From NCBI RefSeq assembly GCF_001547755.1, contig NZ_AP013042.1:1054001-1118000 (forward strand): DNA of 64,000 bases, given 5' to 3'. Below, one piece after another: positions 8,672 through 17,532 of this stretch. The position numbers were made by a program, and so were the translations under genes. Within the stretch, counting starts at the first letter, position 1; each line of letters begins with the position of its first letter. This DNA is from an endosymbiont of Bathymodiolus septemdierum str. Myojin knoll (GTDB lineage Bacteria > Pseudomonadota > Gammaproteobacteria > PS1 > Pseudothioglobaceae). The notes below the pieces were generated by a model, which was not told the origin of the DNA, searched no databases, and saw nothing but the letters and a program-made list of their open reading frames with translations.

Positions 8672-9273
8672 ATAAAGACGAACAAAGAACACTGGCACTT
8701 GCCTCTGTATTACAAACTGCAACTTTGGTGGACCAACTTGCCTCCACAGGCACTTGTGACAGTGAGAACAGCAATGCCAGTTTAAAAAGTATTATTACCA
8801 ATAGTACCGATATTGAGCAGATATTTACCTCGCCGAAGGAATTAGCAACGGGTTTGAAATCACTCAAAATTGCGTTTGGTGAGAAAACCAAAGGCATTCA
8901 AAATGTGGTTTTTTATTCTTTGGCATTAATCAACCTGGAAAAGAAATTAATGAAAAATCAAAAATTTTTGTCAAAAATATCGGGTGAAATTGAACACCTT
9001 AAAAAACAAGAATTCTTTGAAATTTCTCACGCAAATTCATTAGCACGACTTGCAGAATTATATAAAACCACTTTAGGTGAGTTAAATCCAACGATTATGG
9101 TGAACGGTGAAGAGATGTATTTGTCTAATCAACGCACTGCCAATCACATCAGGGCGCTACTACTAGCAGGCATTCGTGCGGTTTCCTTGTGGAAATCTCA
9201 GGGCGGTCGCACTTGGCAATTATTGCTAAATAAGAAAAAGACACTTAAATTAGTAAATACTATGGACTTTTAA
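8668..9273 (+). CDS. hflD: HflD homologue (lysogenization regulator family)
   Basis: I use ATG 8668, which overlaps the mnmA stop, instead of the longer frame from 8635; the result is 201 residues, close to E. coli HflD (213). The sequence is helical and matches the family in [15 protein letters not shown] near the start and [20 protein letters not shown] near the end. HflD is a peripheral membrane protein that binds phage lambda CII in E. coli; its native role is unclear. The mnmA-hflD pairing is conserved. Confidence 0.9.
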   Translation: MNKDEQRTLALASVLQTATLVDQLASTGTCDSENSNASLKSIITNSTDIEQIFTSPKELATGLKSLKIAFGEKTKGIQNVVFYSLALINLEKKLMKNQKFLSKISGEIEHLKKQEFFEISHANSLARLAELYKTTLGELNPTIMVNGEEMYLSNQRTANHIRALLLAGIRAVSLWKSQGGRTWQLLLNKKKTLKLVNTMDF

Positions 9274-9291
9274 TCTATATCACTCTATAAT
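9263..9291 (+). promoter_or_regulatory. Probable sigma70 promoter of rpsT
   Basis: TGGACT (9263-9268) and a perfect TATAAT (9286-9291) are separated by 17 bases and lie 35 bases before the rpsT start. The -35 box lies within the last codons of hflD. Confidence 0.6.
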
Positions 9292-9325
9292 TACGCCTTT
9301 CTATTATTTTACATTTTTTCTAAAT

Positions 9326-9586
9326 ATGGCTAATTCAGCAGGTTCAAAAAAACGCGCAAGACAAGCGGTTAAACGCAACAAACACAATTCTCGAATCCGT
9401 GCAAGAGTTCGTACCTTCATCAAAAAAGTTGCTTATGCATTAGACGCAGGCAACAAAGAAGAGGCACAGGGTGGTTTTGCTAAAATGCAAAAAGAGATTG
9501 ACCAGGCAGTTAGCAAAGGTTTAATAAATAAGAGTCAGGCAGCTAGGAAAAAATCTCGTTTAAACGCACAAATTAAAGCACTGTAA
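9326..9586 (+). CDS. rpsT: 30S ribosomal protein S20
   Basis: 86 residues, very basic, with the family start MANSAGSKKRARQAVKRNKH and helical remainder ending in INKSQAARKKSRLNAQI. S20 binds 16S rRNA at the bottom of the small subunit. It is a single-gene unit with its own promoter upstream and a strong terminator 22 bases after the stop. Confidence 0.98.
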   Translation: MANSAGSKKRARQAVKRNKHNSRIRARVRTFIKKVAYALDAGNKEEAQGGFAKMQKEIDQAVSKGLINKSQAARKKSRLNAQIKAL

Positions 9587-9608
9587 ATTATCAACGATGC
9601 TTATATAA

Positions 9609-9633
9609 TAAGACCCTCATACGAGGGTTTTTT
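9609..9633 (+). terminator. Rho-independent terminator of rpsT
   Basis: The stem ACCCTC/GAGGGT with loop ATAC is followed by seven T residues. It lies just before the Smr gene start at 9639, so that gene needs its own promoter or depends on readthrough. Confidence 0.85.
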
Positions 9634-9638
9634 TATAT

Positions 9639-10130
9639 ATGAATCAAGTTAACAAAGAAGACAGTCAACTGTTTAGAGAACATATAGATACCATTGCACC
9701 TATAGATAAAGACGCTGGTGCACATCAATCTACGCATACCGAAAAAAAACCACCTTTTTTCTCATTCAGTCATGTGATAGATGGCACGATTGGCGGCGAA
9801 GAAGTGGTTTCTTATGCCAAAAGTGGCATTTCAGAAAAACAAATATTGGCAATGAAACGCGGGCAGATTGATAATGTCTCAGAAATAGATTTGCACGGCT
9901 ATACAGTGGAGCAAGCTTGCGAAGCCTTGCCAAACTTTATTTATCAGCATCAATTTGAGCGTTTCGTGCGTATCATTCACGGCAAGGGTTATCGATCTAA
10001 AAATGGAATGAGCATTTTAAAAACCCAAGTGGTGAATTTCCTTAAACAACATCCACAAGTATTAGCATTTCACTCTTGCCCACAAAATAACGGTGGAACG
10101 GGCGCAACTTTTGCCCTACTTAAACAATAA
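9639..10130 (+). CDS. Smr-domain protein
   Basis: 163 residues. The C-terminal half (residues ~85-163) is an Smr domain with its two signatures, EIDLHGYTVEQA and IIHGKGYRSKNG, and ends in GGTGATFALLKQ. Stand-alone Smr proteins of the SmrA/YdaL type have DNA nicking activity, and related SmrB cleaves mRNA at collided ribosomes; which applies here cannot be told. The N-terminal part is charged and low in conservation. Its TAA stop (10128-10130) is one copy of the target duplication of the adjacent 162-bp element. Confidence 0.88.
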   Translation: MNQVNKEDSQLFREHIDTIAPIDKDAGAHQSTHTEKKPPFFSFSHVIDGTIGGEEVVSYAKSGISEKQILAMKRGQIDNVSEIDLHGYTVEQACEALPNFIYQHQFERFVRIIHGKGYRSKNGMSILKTQVVNFLKQHPQVLAFHSCPQNNGGTGATFALLKQ

Positions 10131-10292
10131 TGAGATCACTACATTAACCCATCACAACTTATGAAACATATAAAACAACACCTTTTTCACCCAAAAACTC
10201 GTCAAATAACTGGCTATTCTCCTCATTTTTGGATAAAAAATGTGCTATTTTCCATATTCCCTAAGTCGCACTGGGTCAATGCAGTGGTCTCA
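10131..10292. mobile_element. MITE-like element, 162 bp
   Basis: The ends TGAGATCACTACATTAACCC and GGGTCAATGCAGTGGTCTCA are inverted repeats, 18 of 21 positions identical. TAA flanks both sides (10128-10130 and 10293-10295), as expected of the 3-bp TNA duplications of IS5-type elements. It has no coding capacity. It fills the gap between the Smr gene and xseA and ends five bases before the xseA ATG. Confidence 0.8.
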
Positions 10293-10296
10293 TAAT

Positions 10297-11724
10297 ATGC
10301 AAGTGAATCACGCAACAGACTATGGTTTTAGTGCAGATGAAATTTATTCAGTTTCAGATTTTTTGGCGTTAACCAAGTCTACCATTGAAAACAACATACC
10401 GACTTGCTGGCTAAAGGGTGAGATTTCTAATTTCTCTCGCCCTGCTTCAGGGCATTGGTATTTTTCCCTTAAAGATGAGCGTGGGCAAGTGCGATGTGCG
10501 ATGTTTCGCATGAATCAACGCGCAATGAAATTTGTGCCAGAAAATGGAATGGAAGTATTAATTCAGGCAATACCGACATTATACGAACAACGCGGTGATT
10601 TCCAATTGATTGCCCGCCAAATTGAGCCGATGGGCGCAGGTAACTTACAGGCAGCCTTTGAGCAACTTAAAGCCAAATTGCAAAAAGAAGGCTTGTTTGA
10701 TATTCAGCATAAAAAACCCCTGCCAAAGGAAATCAAAGCCATTGGTGTTATTTCTTCATCAAATGGTGCAGTTATCCGGGACATTATTAAGGTGTTAAAC
10801 AAACGCTACCCTTTTGCCGAAGTTTTGTTGTTTGATTGCGTAGTACAAGGTGAGGGTTCAGCAGAAAAATTATCACAAGCAATTTACGCTGCAGATAAAT
10901 CAAACCATTGTGATATTTTAATTTTAGCGCGAGGCGGAGGCTCATTAGAAGACTTATGGGCATTTAATGAAGAAGTATTGGCAAGGGCTGTATTTGCAAG
11001 CAACACGCCAATCATTAGTGCCATTGGACACGAAACAGACACCACAATTTCTGATTTTGTTGCAGATATGCGAGCACCAACACCTAGTGCAGCGGCAATG
11101 ATGGCGACACCCGATAGATTGGAACTGTTAGCCAAATTAGACAAATTGCATTCGCATTTATTGCGATGCACACAGAAAAATTTAAATGACTGCCAACAAC
11201 ACCTTGAAAAATTAGGGTTAAACACGGTGGGCTTTGGTCGACAATTAAATATGTTTTCACAGAGACTGGATGAATTAAATAAGCGCTTAAATTCGCATTT
11301 TAAAGCTACCTTTACCTTAAAACAAAGTCAGTTAAATACCTTATCAGAACAGCTTAAGCAATATTCACCTATGGTAAGCATTCGTCACAAAAAAGAACTC
11401 AACCAACGGGCAAAAGCACAATTAAATAACACCATGCAACGACAAATTGCACAACAGCGATTGAATGTTACAGCCCTTAATCAACAACTTAAAAAATCGA
11501 TGGATAGCTTGATTGAACAACAAAAATACCAACTGGGTAAACACAGTGTTGGGCTAAACCATCTCTCGCCATTAAAAATTCTAACTCGTGGCTATAGTAT
11601 TTCTATGTCGGGCGACAATCAACTACTACAATCGACGACTAAGGTTAAAATAGGCGATACGATTATCACAAAATTAACCGATGGCAAGCTTTACTCTAAG
11701 GTGGATAAAATTGAACAAGATTAG
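10297..11724 (+). CDS. xseA: Exodeoxyribonuclease VII large subunit
   Basis: 475 residues from ATG 10297; the frame is open further upstream from 10240, but that part lies inside the MITE. An N-terminal OB fold (GEISNFSRPASGHWYFSLKD) is followed by the catalytic core with GRGGGSLEDLWAFNEE-type sequence, GHETDTTISDFVADMRAPTPSAA, and a long coiled-coil C-terminal region. With XseB the enzyme degrades single-stranded DNA. No good Shine-Dalgarno precedes the start; the element supplies the upstream context AGTGGTCTCATAAT. It heads the long operon to ftsQ. Confidence 0.95.
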   Translation: MQVNHATDYGFSADEIYSVSDFLALTKSTIENNIPTCWLKGEISNFSRPASGHWYFSLKDERGQVRCAMFRMNQRAMKFVPENGMEVLIQAIPTLYEQRGDFQLIARQIEPMGAGNLQAAFEQLKAKLQKEGLFDIQHKKPLPKEIKAIGVISSSNGAVIRDIIKVLNKRYPFAEVLLFDCVVQGEGSAEKLSQAIYAADKSNHCDILILARGGGSLEDLWAFNEEVLARAVFASNTPIISAIGHETDTTISDFVADMRAPTPSAAAMMATPDRLELLAKLDKLHSHLLRCTQKNLNDCQQHLEKLGLNTVGFGRQLNMFSQRLDELNKRLNSHFKATFTLKQSQLNTLSEQLKQYSPMVSIRHKKELNQRAKAQLNNTMQRQIAQQRLNVTALNQQLKKSMDSLIEQQKYQLGKHSVGLNHLSPLKILTRGYSISMSGDNQLLQSTTKVKIGDTIITKLTDGKLYSKVDKIEQD

Positions 11725-12538
11725 TCTTTTATTGCTCTTACTTTCCAATGTGGTATTGGCAAGTATTCCCATTAAACACACGCCTTACCCTGGCGGCATT
11801 GCGGTGTTTGATTTTGAGAGTAATCACAGCAATCCAAAGGCGTTTTATCACACCGTTCCACTTTATACCCAACATATTAAAGGTAACCATTGGCAGGCGT
11901 TATTAGGCATTCCGTCAATGGAAAAAGCAGGCAAAAAATCAATCACCATTCGGGATTTCTCCACGCGCACTTTAAGTGTCGATATTAAAATCAAGCAAGC
12001 CAACAAGCGCCCTGCCAAACAAAAAATTACATTAAAAGGTAAAAAGAAAAAATTCGTTAATCCTAACGCTAAGCACATGAATCGTATTATTAAAGAACGC
12101 GCAATTTTAGGCAAAGCTCGGATTTTCCATTCGGATAAAATTTTATCCAACGGCTTATTTTTACGCCCAGTTCCCGGCATCACTACCAGTCCTTTTGGCA
12201 TCAAACGCATTTACAACGGACAACCTCGCAACCCACATACTGGAGTAGATTACGCAGGTGATACAGGCACACCTATCAAGGCCCCTGCAAATGGAAAAGT
12301 AATTTTAGCGGGCAAATATTTCTTTAATGGTAATGCGATTTTCTTGGACCACGGACAAGGGTTAATCAGCGTTTATATCCATATGAATAAACGCATTGCC
12401 AAACAGGGTCAAATGGTTAAAAAGGGTGATATTATTGGCACGATTGGGCAAACAGGTCGGGCAACGGGTCCGCATTTACATTGGGGGGTGTACCTCAATC
12501 GCACTGTGGTTAATCCAAATTTATTAATGGGAAAGTAA
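11711..12538 (+). CDS. M23-family murein endopeptidase, exported
   Basis: I choose TTG 11711, preceded by a strong AAGGTGG six bases upstream, giving a Sec signal peptide (MNKISLLLLLLSNVVLA); 275 residues. The C-terminal LytM domain has all metal ligands: H and D in HTGVDYAG and HLH in TGPHLHWGVYLN. A ~100-residue basic beta-rich region precedes it. Such enzymes cut peptide cross-links of peptidoglycan. The gene overlaps xseA by 14 bases and lies in a cell-wall/division operon. Confidence 0.92.
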   Translation: MNKISLLLLLLSNVVLASIPIKHTPYPGGIAVFDFESNHSNPKAFYHTVPLYTQHIKGNHWQALLGIPSMEKAGKKSITIRDFSTRTLSVDIKIKQANKRPAKQKITLKGKKKKFVNPNAKHMNRIIKERAILGKARIFHSDKILSNGLFLRPVPGITTSPFGIKRIYNGQPRNPHTGVDYAGDTGTPIKAPANGKVILAGKYFFNGNAIFLDHGQGLISVYIHMNKRIAKQGQMVKKGDIIGTIGQTGRATGPHLHWGVYLNRTVVNPNLLMGK

Positions 12539-12541
12539 TAT

Positions 12542-12949
12542 ATGAAATCAAATGTTTCTTTATTGCGTCGATTAGGTGCAGCAACCTATGATGTATTTTT
12601 AGCCTTTTCACTGGCATTTTTTATTGTTGGCATTATCCTGATTGCTTTTTTTGAAAAACAAGCGCAAACAGGATCTTGGATGTTTTTTGTCACTTTAGCC
12701 ACCACTTATTTTTATTTCGCCTGGTCGTGGGCAATCGGTGGGCAAACCTTAGGTATGAAAGCTTGGAAATTCCACATTGTGCAATATAATGGTGACCCTA
12801 TCACCCACAAACAAGCCTTTGTCCGTTTTTTCTTGTCAATCCTGTCCTTTTCTGCCGCTGGATTAGGCTTTATTTACCAATTATTTGATAGGGACAACCT
12901 TAGCCTACATGATAAATTTTCAAAAACGCAATTATTGCAAAACCAATGA
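12542..12949 (+). CDS. RDD-family membrane protein
   Basis: 135 residues with three membrane helices and the RDD pattern: RRLGAATYDVF near the start and GQTLGMKAWKFHIV centrally, ending with DRDNLSLHDKFSKT. Some RDD proteins are transporters, but the function of most is unknown. It overlaps ftsB by four bases. Confidence 0.88.
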   Translation: MKSNVSLLRRLGAATYDVFLAFSLAFFIVGIILIAFFEKQAQTGSWMFFVTLATTYFYFAWSWAIGGQTLGMKAWKFHIVQYNGDPITHKQAFVRFFLSILSFSAAGLGFIYQLFDRDNLSLHDKFSKTQLLQNQ

Positions 12950-13245
12950 GTTATTTACTTAAAAATTTCTCTCACTATTTTGTAACTTTTGCATTAATAA
13001 TTGTATTGATAACACTCATTCGTCAAAACCTATTTATCAATAATTTTCCATTTTCATTGTATGAAAGACAAGCGATTATTGACAAAAATATACAGCATAA
13101 CAACAGAATAAAGCAACAGAATAAAGCAATTACGCTTAAATTACAAGCGCTTTATGCGACCGATGGAGAAATTTTAGAGTCTCAATCGCGATATCGTTTT
13201 GGCTTCATTAAAAAAAACGAGCGTTATTACCGAGTGAACGAGTAA
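12946..13245 (+). CDS. ftsB: FtsB/DivIC-type septum protein
   Basis: 99 residues: an N-terminal membrane helix (residues ~12-30), then a coiled coil (residues ~40-75) and a short C-terminal tail with RYRFGFIKKNERYYRV, as in FtsB. FtsB joins FtsL and FtsQ at the divisome; ftsQ is the last gene of the same operon. The ftsB-ispD-ispF order is conserved in gammaproteobacteria and supports the assignment. Confidence 0.88.
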   Translation: MSYLLKNFSHYFVTFALIIVLITLIRQNLFINNFPFSLYERQAIIDKNIQHNNRIKQQNKAITLKLQALYATDGEILESQSRYRFGFIKKNERYYRVNE

Positions 13246-13955
13246 TGATGAATACAATAGACCAATATTTTCTCATTGTCCCTGCGAGTGGCATCGGCAC
13301 GCGTATGAATGCCGACCTGCCAAAGCAATACCTAACATTGAACAACGGCTTAACCGTACTTGACCAAACCCTCAAAACCTTATTGGCTATTGAGAATATT
13401 AAAGCCTGTGTGGTTGCAATCTCTAAGGATGATACCAAATTTAAAAACTCGCTATTTGCCAACCACGACAAACTGCTCACGACTGCTGTCGGTGGTAAAG
13501 AGCGTTTTCATTCTGTGATGTCAGCACTCAACGCCCTACGCCCTTTTGCCAAAGACGATGATTGGGTATTGGTACACGATGCAGCCAGACCATGTGTTAA
13601 AGCCAGTGAAGTGAGTAATCTAATGGCAACATTAAAAAATAATTCGGTTGGTGGCTTGTTAGCTGTACGAGTGGTAGATACTATTAAAAAATCAGAGAAT
13701 AATATCGTTGAAAAAACCATCGATAGATTGAACCTTTGGCAAGCACAAACACCCCAAATGTATCGTTTTGGTGTATTATTCAAGGCATTGACCAATGTAA
13801 TAGAAAATGCGTTGAACATCACTGATGAAGCCAGTAGTATTGAACATTTAGGCTTGAAATCAGTACTAGTGCCAGCAAGTAAAAGCAACTTAAAAATAAC
13901 CACAGCGGAAGATTTAGATTTGGCAAACTTCTATTTAAAAGAGACCTTTACATAA
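13245..13955 (+). CDS. ispD: 2-C-methyl-D-erythritol 4-phosphate cytidylyltransferase
   Basis: 236 residues. The nucleotide-binding start PASGIGTRMNADLPKQYL departs slightly from the usual A-A-G-x-G but keeps the R and the PKQY motif. VLVHDAARPC and TPQMYRF are family motifs. It makes CDP-ME in the non-mevalonate isoprenoid pathway; ispF follows two bases downstream. Two ATG codons are possible, 13245 (overlapping the ftsB stop) and 13248. Confidence 0.96.
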   Translation: MMNTIDQYFLIVPASGIGTRMNADLPKQYLTLNNGLTVLDQTLKTLLAIENIKACVVAISKDDTKFKNSLFANHDKLLTTAVGGKERFHSVMSALNALRPFAKDDDWVLVHDAARPCVKASEVSNLMATLKNNSVGGLLAVRVVDTIKKSENNIVEKTIDRLNLWQAQTPQMYRFGVLFKALTNVIENALNITDEASSIEHLGLKSVLVPASKSNLKITTAEDLDLANFYLKETFT

Positions 13956-13957
13956 AT

Positions 13958-14425
13958 ATGATAAAAACAGGCATTGGACAAGACTCTCACGCATTTATTA
14001 ACGGCAAGCCCCTGGTTTTAGGTGGCGTGACTTTTGACCACCCTCAAGGCTTAAAAGGTAACAGTGATGCCGATGTGATTTTGCATTCTCTGACCAATGC
14101 TATTTCCTCCATAACGGGAAAAAATATCCTTGGCGCCGAAGCTGATAAGCTTTGCAAACAAGGTGTGACTGACAGTGCAGAATATTTAAAACTCGCCTTG
14201 GTGGATTTGGGTGATTGGCACATTGATCATATTGCCATCACTATGGAATGCTTAGTGCCGAAGATTTTTCCAAACATAGATGCAATCAAATCCAATATTG
14301 CCAATTTAACCAACATTAAAATCACAGATGTTGGGCTTACTGCCACCACAGGTGAAGGCTTAACCGCTTTCGGCAGAGGCGAGGGTATTCAAGTATTTAC
14401 TATTATCACGGTTTCTAATGAATAA
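13958..14425 (+). CDS. ispF: 2-C-methyl-D-erythritol 2,4-cyclodiphosphate synthase
   Basis: 155 residues, standard length. Metal ligands D and H are in GIGQDSHAF, with a third histidine in NSDADVILHSLTNA; LTATTGEGLTAFGRGEG is the C-terminal signature. It closes CDP-ME-2-phosphate to the cyclodiphosphate. It overlaps murC by eight bases. Confidence 0.97.
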   Translation: MIKTGIGQDSHAFINGKPLVLGGVTFDHPQGLKGNSDADVILHSLTNAISSITGKNILGAEADKLCKQGVTDSAEYLKLALVDLGDWHIDHIAITMECLVPKIFPNIDAIKSNIANLTNIKITDVGLTATTGEGLTAFGRGEGIQVFTIITVSNE

Positions 14426-15827
14426 TTTACGCCCTGCATTCACCTCCAGAATTAAAAAAATTCACTTTATTGGTATCGGTGGGTCGGGAATGAGTGGCAT
14501 TGCCGAAGTTCTGCACAACCTCGATTATCAAATTTCAGGCTCTGATTTAATTCAAAGTCCAATTACCCAGCGCCTGCAAGCGTTGGGCTGTAAAATTTTT
14601 CACCAACATCATCAGGACAATGTCCAAAATGTTGATGCGGTTGTCATTTCTAGTGCAATTAATAGTGAAAATCCAGAATTAATTAAGGCGCGAAAAAATA
14701 ACATTGCCGTTATGCCAAGGGCAGAAATGTTAGCGGAAATTATGCGCTTTCGTTTCGGCATTGCTGTTGCAGGTACACATGGAAAAACCACAACGACTAG
14801 TTTGATTACGCATATTTTGAACACAGCAAAATTAGACCCGACTTATATTATTGGCGGTATTTTAAATTCAAGTGGTATCAATGCAAAACTCGGAGAAAGT
14901 GATTATTTAGTCGCTGAAGCCGATGAGTCTGATGCGTCTTTTTTATTATTGCAACCAATGTTGAGCGTCATTACCAATATTGATCAAGACCATATGAGTA
15001 CCTATGACAATGACTACAATAAACTCAAAGATGCTTTTATTAGTTTTACTTCCAACCTGCCTTTTTACGGCGCATGCGTGGTTTGTGGCGATGATATTGG
15101 CGTACAAAGCATACTTGAAAAAATCAGCCGCCCTACCGTCACTTACGGTTTTAGCGACAATGTTGACATTCAAGCCATTGACATCAGTCAAATCGGTCGG
15201 AAAATGCATTTTGAAGTCAGATGCCATTGTCACAAAAATATTGAACCTTTCAAAGTAGAGCTGAATGGCATCGGCAAACACAATGTCCTCAACACTTTAG
15301 CCGCTATTGGTGTTGCTTGTGAATTGGATATTGATACCCACTTAATCCAAAATGCTTTAAAAAGTTTTTCTGGCGTTGCTCGTCGCCTTGATTTCCACGG
15401 CATACTCAATATTGACAACAAAAAAACGCTGTTATTTGATGATTATGGACACCATCCAAACGAGATTAAGGCGGTACTTGAAAGTCTAAGAGATACTTAT
15501 AAAAATAGACGCTTAATGGTTATTTTCCAACCGCATCGCTACACCAGGACACGCGATTTATTCGATGATTTTTGCCACGCTCTATCTAAAGTTGATGCCC
15601 TTATTTTGCTGGATGTTTACGCTGCCAACGAGCAACCGATTGCCAATATTAGCTCCAGTACATTGGCAAACAGCATTCGCCAACGCTCGACAGTCAGCCC
15701 TATTGTCGTAAAAGATGTAAATGAAGCCCTTAAAGTACTGCCAAATATCGTACAAGATAACGATGTAATACTGACACTTGGCGCGGGCAATATCCATTCT
15801 TTAGTTTCTTTACTGACTAAAAAATGA
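14418..15827 (+). CDS. murC: UDP-N-acetylmuramate-L-alanine ligase
   Basis: 469 residues in three Mur-ligase domains: N-terminal Rossmann (IHFIGIGGSGMSGIAEVL), central ATP-binding (GTHGKTTTTSLI) and C-terminal with DDYGHHPNEI and FQPHRYTRT. It adds L-Ala to UDP-MurNAc, the first step of the peptide stem. It overlaps murB by four bases. Confidence 0.98.
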   Translation: MNNLRPAFTSRIKKIHFIGIGGSGMSGIAEVLHNLDYQISGSDLIQSPITQRLQALGCKIFHQHHQDNVQNVDAVVISSAINSENPELIKARKNNIAVMPRAEMLAEIMRFRFGIAVAGTHGKTTTTSLITHILNTAKLDPTYIIGGILNSSGINAKLGESDYLVAEADESDASFLLLQPMLSVITNIDQDHMSTYDNDYNKLKDAFISFTSNLPFYGACVVCGDDIGVQSILEKISRPTVTYGFSDNVDIQAIDISQIGRKMHFEVRCHCHKNIEPFKVELNGIGKHNVLNTLAAIGVACELDIDTHLIQNALKSFSGVARRLDFHGILNIDNKKTLLFDDYGHHPNEIKAVLESLRDTYKNRRLMVIFQPHRYTRTRDLFDDFCHALSKVDALILLDVYAANEQPIANISSSTLANSIRQRSTVSPIVVKDVNEALKVLPNIVQDNDVILTLGAGNIHSLVSLLTKK

Positions 15828-16657
15828 GATTGCGGAATGAATCAATGCACAAACATTGCTCACTCAGAGCAGGTGGCAAGGTTAAAGATTTCTTTGTACC
15901 CGATACAATAAATGAACTGTCTGATTTTCTAAAAAACAATCAACAACCGATTTTAATACTGGGATTAGGCAGTAATTTATTAGTGAGAGATTGTGGCTTT
16001 AATGGTACCGCAATCAAACTCACACACCTTAATCAACTCACTTTTAAAGATGGGTTAATCCATGCAGGTGCAGGGGTAACACTGGCAAAACTTTCTCGTT
16101 TTTGCGAATCTCAACAGTTAAACGGTGTAGAGTTTCTAAGTGCCATTCCAGGTAGTGTTGGTGGCGCCTTAGCGATGAATGCAGGTGCCTTTGGTGCTGA
16201 TATTTGGTCTTTTGTTGAGTCTGTTAACACGATCAATCATTCAGGCAAGGTGTTCATGCGTGATAAATCTGAATATGATATTGCTTATAGGTCTGTAATA
16301 CCACATCAAAAAGACGAGATTTTTATTGGTGCGAATTTAAAAACTTCACAGACCGAAAAGCAAGACAACATCAAAGTCCTATTAAAAAAACGCAATGAAT
16401 CTCAGCCCATCGGGCTACCCAATTGTGGCTCAGTCTTCAAAAATCCGCCAAATAATCACGCTGCCAAACTCATTGAAGACAGTGGTTTAAAAGGGTTTTG
16501 TATCGGTGGTGCTTGTGTTTCTAAGAAACACGCTAATTTCATCATTAATCAGAACAATGCCACAACAAATGACATTGAAAATCTCATTCAACACATTCAA
16601 CAAACCGTAAAATCTAACTGTGAGATTGACTTAGAAACTGAGGTGGTGATTATATGA
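15824..16657 (+). CDS. murB: UDP-N-acetylenolpyruvylglucosamine reductase
   Basis: 277 residues with the FAD-binding motif LGLGSNLLVRD and GSVGGALAMNAGAFG. The catalytic serine is in NCGSVFKNP and the C-terminal KLIEDSGLKG is present. The length fits the shorter class of MurB (type II), common outside the enterics. It reduces UDP-GlcNAc-enolpyruvate to UDP-MurNAc, the substrate of the adjacent MurC. Confidence 0.97.
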   Translation: MRLRNESMHKHCSLRAGGKVKDFFVPDTINELSDFLKNNQQPILILGLGSNLLVRDCGFNGTAIKLTHLNQLTFKDGLIHAGAGVTLAKLSRFCESQQLNGVEFLSAIPGSVGGALAMNAGAFGADIWSFVESVNTINHSGKVFMRDKSEYDIAYRSVIPHQKDEIFIGANLKTSQTEKQDNIKVLLKKRNESQPIGLPNCGSVFKNPPNNHAAKLIEDSGLKGFCIGGACVSKKHANFIINQNNATTNDIENLIQHIQQTVKSNCEIDLETEVVII

Positions 16658-17532
16658 TTGCGGTACTAATGGGTGGTAACTCCGCTGAACGAGAAGTCTC
16701 CTTAAACAGCGGTGAGGCGGTTTATAATGCTTTGAAAAATCAGGGTGTCGATTGTTTTAAATTTGATTGGCACGGCAATAATCTTGACACGCTTTGGGTA
16801 CAAAATTTTGACAAAGCTTTCATTGTCTTGCATGGTCGTGGTGGTGAAGATGGCTACATTCAGCAGCAGTTAGAACAGCGTAATATTAAATATACAGGTT
16901 CAGGTGCGACAACCTCTGAGCAATGCATGAATAAAGCCACCACTAAAAATATTTGGCGGCAACATAACTTACCACTTTCGCCCTCTGTTTTATCAAAAGT
17001 GGGGCAGAAAATACCGGATATTGACTTCCCATTACCTTGGGCAGTTAAGCCAATTCTTGAGGGATCAAGTGTCGGTATTAGCAAAGTAAAAACCATTGAA
17101 GGGCTCAACAAAGCCTTAGAATTAGCCTGGGAATACGATGAAATTGCCTTGATTGAACAATGGGTTGAGGGTAGCGAATACACAGTATCCATTCTCAAAG
17201 GTGAAGCCTTACCTGTTATTCAAATCAAAACCAATCAAGGTTTTTACGATTATGCATCTAAATACCTTGCAAATGACACGCAATATTTATGCCCCTGCGG
17301 ACTCTCAGATGATAATGAACAATTACTCAAAGAAATTGCCATGCGGGCATTTACCCTCATGGGAGCAGAAACTTGGGGGCGAGTTGATTTTATTTTAGAC
17401 AAAGAAAACCTACCCTATTTATTAGAAATCAATACCGTACCTGGTATGACTTCTCACTCATTGGTACCGATGGCAGTCAAAGCAAGGGGAATGAGTTTTG
17501 ATGAATTAGTTATGGAAATTCTTAATGATTAA
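16654..17532 (+). CDS. ddl: D-alanine-D-alanine ligase
   Basis: 292 residues with an ATP-grasp fold. Motifs are MGGNSAEREVSLNSG at the N terminus, HGRGGEDGYIQ, EGSSVGISKVK and the C-terminal metal site EINTVPGMTSHSLVP. It makes D-Ala-D-Ala for the wall precursor. It overlaps ftsQ by eight bases. Confidence 0.97.
   Translation: MIAVLMGGNSAEREVSLNSGEAVYNALKNQGVDCFKFDWHGNNLDTLWVQNFDKAFIVLHGRGGEDGYIQQQLEQRNIKYTGSGATTSEQCMNKATTKNIWRQHNLPLSPSVLSKVGQKIPDIDFPLPWAVKPILEGSSVGISKVKTIEGLNKALELAWEYDEIALIEQWVEGSEYTVSILKGEALPVIQIKTNQGFYDYASKYLANDTQYLCPCGLSDDNEQLLKEIAMRAFTLMGAETWGRVDFILDKENLPYLLEINTVPGMTSHSLVPMAVKARGMSFDELVMEILND

Noticed and set aside
10240-10296. Upstream extension of xseA
   Set aside because: The added 19 residues are encoded by the MITE-like element and precede the usual family start.
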